Assembly: GCA_035291705.1 (NCBI GenBank)
Contig: DATDRM010000015.1
Location: 1-8,136, forward strand
Length of the DNA: 8,136 bases
Direction of reading: 5' to 3'
From: DATDRM01 sp035291705
Lineage (GTDB): Bacteria > Chloroflexota > Anaerolineae > Anaerolineales > UBA4823
Shown here: positions 5,064 through 8,136 of the stretch, one piece after another
Layout: each line of letters starts with the position of its first letter
Numbering within the stretch: the first letter of the stretch is position 1
The notes under the pieces: model-generated
What the model saw: the letters and a program-made list of their open reading frames with translations, nothing else
Told to the model about the DNA's origin: nothing
The model's database searches: none
Position numbers and translations under genes: made by a program

Positions 5064-6558
5064 ACGTGCCCTTGAGTTGTTCGTACAGTTCCAGAAAGAG
5101 AGCGTACTGCTTCTCGTAGGTTTCCGTGCCTGCCTGATCGTACACCCATCTATCGGAAGTTACTATGCTGGATACGGCCTCTTCGTATGAACTGTAAATC
5201 CCCAGCGCCTTGCCACATAGCAAGATATTCCCTAGGTTGGCAGTATCGCCTACGCTGACAGTGACAATCGGCTTCCTCAGGATCTTACCCAAGATATCGA
5301 GCCAAACGGCGCTCTTGAGGCCGCCGCCGACCGCCCGCACTTCGCCGATCTCGATCCCCAAATTCTCCACCGTCTCGATGTTATTGCGCAGGCCAAAGGA
5401 GACCCCTTCCATGATCGCCCGGATAAAGTGTGCCTTTTCAGTGGACAGGCTGATCCCGTAGAAGAGACCCCTGGCGAAGGGATCCCAATAAGGGGTGCGT
5501 TCACCGTTTAAGTAGGGTAGAAAGATCAGCCCACCCGAGCCCTCGGGTACTTTTCCCGCAGCGAGGTTATATTCTTCAAATATATCCCCAGGTTGGTCGT
5601 CGCCTCCCTGTTTTTTGTCGAAGACGTTTTTAAACCAGTGTAGCGATTCTCCCGCTGTCTGCATGATCCCCAGGGTAATCCATTTGTCGCGCAGGCAGTA
5701 GTGCCAGCACAGCGTTCGATTTTCTTGATCGGTCAAGGGTTTATCCGAGCAAACAGCGATCACTCCGGCTGTTCCGATAATCAAGGTGACCTGCCCCGAT
5801 CGGACCATGCCAGCCCCAAGAGAAGAGGCAGAGCAATCCGAACTGCCGTTCACGACCGGGGTGCCCGCGGTGAGGCCGGTGAGAAGCGCGGCTTCCCGGG
5901 TTACGCTTCCGATGATCTCATCTGAGGGTAACACCTCTGGGAAGATCAACCGTGGGAACCCAAAAAAGTCGAACATGCGATCGGACCAACGCTCCTTTTC
6001 CACATCAAACAGCAGGGTGCCGCTGGCCTCTGCAAAGTCGGTGACCCTCTGGCCGGTCAATTTAAACTTGATAAAGTCCTTAGCTACCAGGATGTGGGCG
6101 ACTTGGTTCCAGATTTCCGGCTGATGCTCTTTCACCCATTTGACTTGGGGAGCAGTGTAAGTGGTGGTGGCAAAATTGCACGTCTCCCGAAACACTAAAT
6201 CTTTGGCTTCCTCGTCGCGGTTGATCTGGTAGACAATGTCGTTCGACCTTTGATCCATCCAATTGATGGCCGGGCGCAGAACCCGTGCATCCTGATCGAG
6301 ATAAACTTGAGTGTGCATCTGTCCGCAGATCCCGATTCCAACAATCACCTTGAATTGAGCCGGATAGCTGCGCTTGAGTGCCAGGCAAGCGCTGATCACT
6401 CCCGCCCACCAATCCTGGGGGTCTTGCTCAACATACCCCGGATGGGGCGAGGAAAGCGGGTATTCGCAATGCTCCGAGCCAACCAGCTCCCCTCGCTCGG
6501 TAACAAGAGCAACTTTTAGACTGGTTGTGCCGAGGTCGATACCCAAGAAATGTCTCAT
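5047..6558 (-). CDS. FGGY-family carbohydrate kinase, xylulokinase-like
   Basis: A 503-residue sugar kinase of the FGGY/actin-like ATPase fold, the usual length for this family. The N-terminal phosphate-binding strand-turn is FLGIDLGTTSLKVALV (4-19). GICGQMHTQVYLD (76-88) and LRPAINWMDQRS (94-105) closely follow xylulokinase, where the Met-His pair and the Asp contact the ketose; the usual Gly after Met-His is Thr83 here. YTAPQVKWVKEHQPEIW (134-150) is the first FGGY signature. NGSSDCSASSLGAG (237-250) contains the presumed catalytic base Asp241, and IIGTAGVIAV (260-269) the ATP phosphate contact. The second signature lies near GLFYGISLSTEKAHFIRAIMEGVSF (364-388), and GGGLKSAVW (411-419) contacts adenosine. 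The ATG overlaps the preceding permease stop by 4 nt, with AAGG at 6567-6570. The likely reaction is ATP-dependent phosphorylation of a ketopentose such as D-xylulose; the substrate is not certain. Confidence 0.87.
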   Translation of the reverse strand: MRHFLGIDLGTTSLKVALVTERGELVGSEHCEYPLSSPHPGYVEQDPQDWWAGVISACLALKRSYPAQFKVIVGIGICGQMHTQVYLDQDARVLRPAINWMDQRSNDIVYQINRDEEAKDLVFRETCNFATTTYTAPQVKWVKEHQPEIWNQVAHILVAKDFIKFKLTGQRVTDFAEASGTLLFDVEKERWSDRMFDFFGFPRLIFPEVLPSDEIIGSVTREAALLTGLTAGTPVVNGSSDCSASSLGAGMVRSGQVTLIIGTAGVIAVCSDKPLTDQENRTLCWHYCLRDKWITLGIMQTAGESLHWFKNVFDKKQGGDDQPGDIFEEYNLAAGKVPEGSGGLIFLPYLNGERTPYWDPFARGLFYGISLSTEKAHFIRAIMEGVSFGLRNNIETVENLGIEIGEVRAVGGGLKSAVWLDILGKILRKPIVTVSVGDTANLGNILLCGKALGIYSSYEEAVSSIVTSDRWVYDQAGTETYEKQYALFLELYEQLKGTFRRSA

Positions 6559-7535
6559 ATTGCCCGCCTTCTTTGAACCTGTTCGGCCAGGTACTTGACC
6601 ACCATCACCAGGATCAGGATCATCCCCCAGATGGCGATGGTGAGGAAATTGTTCACGCGCATGAGATTAAGGCCGCTGGAGACGATCTGGAGGATGATCA
6701 GCGCGATAACCAGCCCAGAGACTTTCCCAAAGCCACCGGCCGCGCTAACGCCTCCCAATACGGAAGCCAGCACAGTCATCAGGAGGTAGGACTCGCCGTA
6801 ATCTGCTTTGGCCGAATTGAAGCGGGAGATCATAATGATCGCCGCAACGCCTGCATACAGACCGGAGAGCAGGTAAGTCCTGATCAAGACTGTCCTGTTA
6901 TTCACCCCAGAGAAGAGGGTGGCAATGGGATTGGAGCCAATCATGTAGATATTTATGCCGGTTGGCGTGCTGTTCAGCACCAGGGCCATGACCGCCGCGC
7001 AAATTGCGAAGATGATGATCGGCATTGGTATGCCAAAAATGATGCCATTGCCAATAAAGAGCACAGCCTCTGGAAAACCAGAGATCACATACCCTTTCGT
7101 CAGGACGATAGCGAATCCATTCATCAAGATCATCGTACCCAGCGTGGCCAGGATGGGAGAAACTCCCACCACAGCGATCAAAAGCCCGTTCAGCAGGCCG
7201 ATCACTGCCGCAACCGACAAACCAGCCAGGATTGCCAGCAGGATGATCAGCGCTTCACTCAGGCCGGTTGTCTCCGGTTTAATCAATTGGGTGAGGATGA
7301 TAGCGGCGACGATCCCAGAAATGTTGGCTGAAGCAATGATAGAGAGGTTGATCCCCGCGGTGAGAATTGTCACCATCATGGCCAGGGAAAGGATGCCCAG
7401 CTCCGGTAATTGAAATGCCATGGATTGGAAATTTGCGCTTCTAAAGAATTCCCCTCCATTCATAATCCACATCAAGAGGAAAACTCCTAACATGACGAAG
7501 ACCAGGATGATGGATTCTAAGTATTTCCGGTACAA
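6555..7535 (-). CDS. Sugar ABC transporter permease, RbsC/AraH/XylH family (second of a pair)
   Basis: A 326-residue, highly hydrophobic membrane permease of the carbohydrate-uptake-2 type. Visible family features are ILTAGINLSIIASANISG (57-74), VGVSPILATLGTMILMNG (123-140), the cytoplasmic coupling region YMIGSNPIATLFSGVN (197-212), and VLASVLGGVSAAGGFGKVSG (255-274) near the C-terminus, with about 8-10 membrane segments. The start codon is TTG (minus strand, 7535-7533); it is chosen because a strong AGGAGGG (7548-7542) stands 6 nt upstream, while the next Met (residue 15) falls inside the first helix and has no such site. It starts 16 nt after the stop of the other permease and overlaps the kinase start, so all three genes are probably co-transcribed. 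Substrate is presumably the sugar that the neighbouring kinase phosphorylates. Confidence 0.88.
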   Translation of the reverse strand: MYRKYLESIILVFVMLGVFLLMWIMNGGEFFRSANFQSMAFQLPELGILSLAMMVTILTAGINLSIIASANISGIVAAIILTQLIKPETTGLSEALIILLAILAGLSVAAVIGLLNGLLIAVVGVSPILATLGTMILMNGFAIVLTKGYVISGFPEAVLFIGNGIIFGIPMPIIIFAICAAVMALVLNSTPTGINIYMIGSNPIATLFSGVNNRTVLIRTYLLSGLYAGVAAIIMISRFNSAKADYGESYLLMTVLASVLGGVSAAGGFGKVSGLVIALIILQIVSSGLNLMRVNNFLTIAIWGMILILVMVVKYLAEQVQRRRAI

Positions 7536-7536
7536 G

Positions 7537-7552
7537 AGACACCCTCCTGTCT
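7537..7552 (-). promoter_or_regulatory. Strong ribosome binding site in a hairpin loop before a TTG start
   Basis: In the 16-nt spacer between the two permeases the minus strand reads AGACA, GGAGGG, TGTCT: a 5-bp perfect stem (7552-7548 with 7541-7537) displaying the Shine-Dalgarno GGAGGG in its 6-nt loop. The stem also includes the first base of the upstream stop codon's complement region. The site decides the TTG start of the second permease. Whether the hairpin forms in the cell, given ribosomes finishing the upstream gene, is unknown. Confidence 0.45.
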
Positions 7553-8136
7553 TATTCTACTTCCACAAGGATAGTTTGCTTCTCACGTTGCCTGCGACGG
7601 TAGACGCTAAAACTGACACTGATAATCACCACCAAACCAATGAAGACGTTGTACCAAAAAGAAGGGATGCGCATCAAGGTCATGCCGTTGCTCAAAATAG
7701 CGATCAGGGCGATCCCCAGGATGGTGCCAAAGATAGTTCCCGTACCTCCCGTCAGGCTGGCGCCACCCAGGACAACGGCGGCGATCACGTCCAGTTCCTT
7801 ACCCACGATGGCGTTCGGGGCGACGGTTTGTACCAGCATGGCATGCACCATGCCGGCAATGCCTGCCATGAGACCCATGAAAGAATAGACAAACATCTGC
7901 TGGAATAGAATATTGAAACCTGCCCGTTTCGCTGAAGGAGGACTACCTCCCATGGCGTAGATGCCACGACCGAGCAGCGTGTAGTGCAAGATCACCCAGG
8001 CGATCAGCAAGATCACAAACCACATCACGGTGATGATCGATAGGCCGTACTGGCCACCTTCCGCGTTGGTCAATGTGAAGGCCCTCAGCTCGGCAAACTG
8101 GCGAAACCAATCCGGCAGCCCATAGAGCCACTTCCC
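7552..8136 (-). CDS. Sugar ABC transporter permease, RbsC/AraH/XylH family (first of a pair, 5' partial)
   Basis: The C-terminal 194 residues of a second carbohydrate permease; the frame stays open to the window edge, so the true start is outside. The in-frame TTG at 8073 is internal: the residues before it (...YGLPDWFRQFAELRAFT) read on smoothly as the periplasmic stretch found before the fifth or sixth helix of this family. Family marks are LLGRGIYAMGGSPPSAKRAGFN (the cytoplasmic ATPase-coupling loop with the IYAxGG motif) and DVIAAVVLGGASLTGGTGTIFGTILG, followed by two helices and a basic tail SVYRRRQREKQ. It differs clearly from the neighbouring permease, so the two probably form a heterodimer rather than being duplicates. 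The missing ATPase and binding-protein genes would be expected upstream, to the right of the window. Confidence 0.88.
   Translation of the reverse strand, partial: GKWLYGLPDWFRQFAELRAFTLTNAEGGQYGLSIITVMWFVILLIAWVILHYTLLGRGIYAMGGSPPSAKRAGFNILFQQMFVYSFMGLMAGIAGMVHAMLVQTVAPNAIVGKELDVIAAVVLGGASLTGGTGTIFGTILGIALIAILSNGMTLMRIPSFWYNVFIGLVVIISVSFSVYRRRQREKQTILVEVE

Noticed and set aside
5047..6558. LsrK (autoinducer-2 kinase) identity, suggested by the paired permeases
   Set aside because: The GQMH and LRPAI-W-D regions follow xylulokinase rather than what I recall of LsrK, so an AI-2 system is not supported by the visible genes.
6525..7331. 268-codon open frame on the + strand
   Set aside because: It lies antisense to the second sugar permease; its translation is rich in Asp, Gln, His and Arg with no domain, as expected for the reverse strand of a hydrophobic protein gene.
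8071..8073. TTG as the start of the right-hand permease
   Set aside because: It would truncate an RbsC-type permease to its C-terminal half; upstream codons remain open to the edge and fit the family.

Overview
The window is most likely from a Chloroflexota bacterium, possibly Anaerolineae. The taxonomic call is an inference from protein style: a Tat-type lipoprotein hydrolase with a long Ala/Pro/Thr/Ser-rich linker after the lipobox, an unusual PstB, and sugar-ABC modules beside FGGY kinases. No rRNA or other marker gene is present to confirm it. All DNA is densely coding, with eight protein genes, two of them cut by the window edges. I see no tRNA, rRNA, CRISPR array, transposase or phage gene.

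Left block (1-2577, + strand): the end of a phosphate-uptake operon, pstC (5' end outside the window), pstA and pstB. pstC and pstA overlap by ATGA and pstB follows 10 nt after pstA. Together they encode the two membrane channel subunits and the ATPase of the PstSCAB importer. The binding protein PstS is not in the window, and there is no phoU directly after pstB.

Middle block (2580-4830, - strand): a flavoprotein of the sulfide:quinone oxidoreductase / flavocytochrome c sulfide dehydrogenase type, which keeps both candidate redox cysteines, and upstream of it a dienelactone-hydrolase-family alpha/beta hydrolase exported as a Tat lipoprotein. The flavoprotein converges tail to tail with pstB, with only 2 bp between the stop codons and no terminator visible. 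The hydrolase gene carries a near-perfect 20-bp inverted repeat inside its linker, the most unusual DNA structure in the window.

Right block (5047-8136, - strand): a carbohydrate operon transcribed toward the left. It holds two different RbsC-type ABC permeases (the first cut by the window edge) and then a xylulokinase-like FGGY kinase whose start overlaps the permease stop. The ATPase and sugar-binding protein should lie further right. The likely role is import of a pentose, ketose or related polyol and its phosphorylation on entry. By eye this block is less GC-rich and uses more A/T-ending codons than the pst and flavoprotein genes, so it may have a different history.

The 216-bp gap between the kinase and the hydrolase holds the main regulatory candidates: a 12-bp perfect palindrome, an extended -10-like element and a small hairpin with a T-run. 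Overall this is ordinary metabolic DNA. I found no convincing new multi-gene system.
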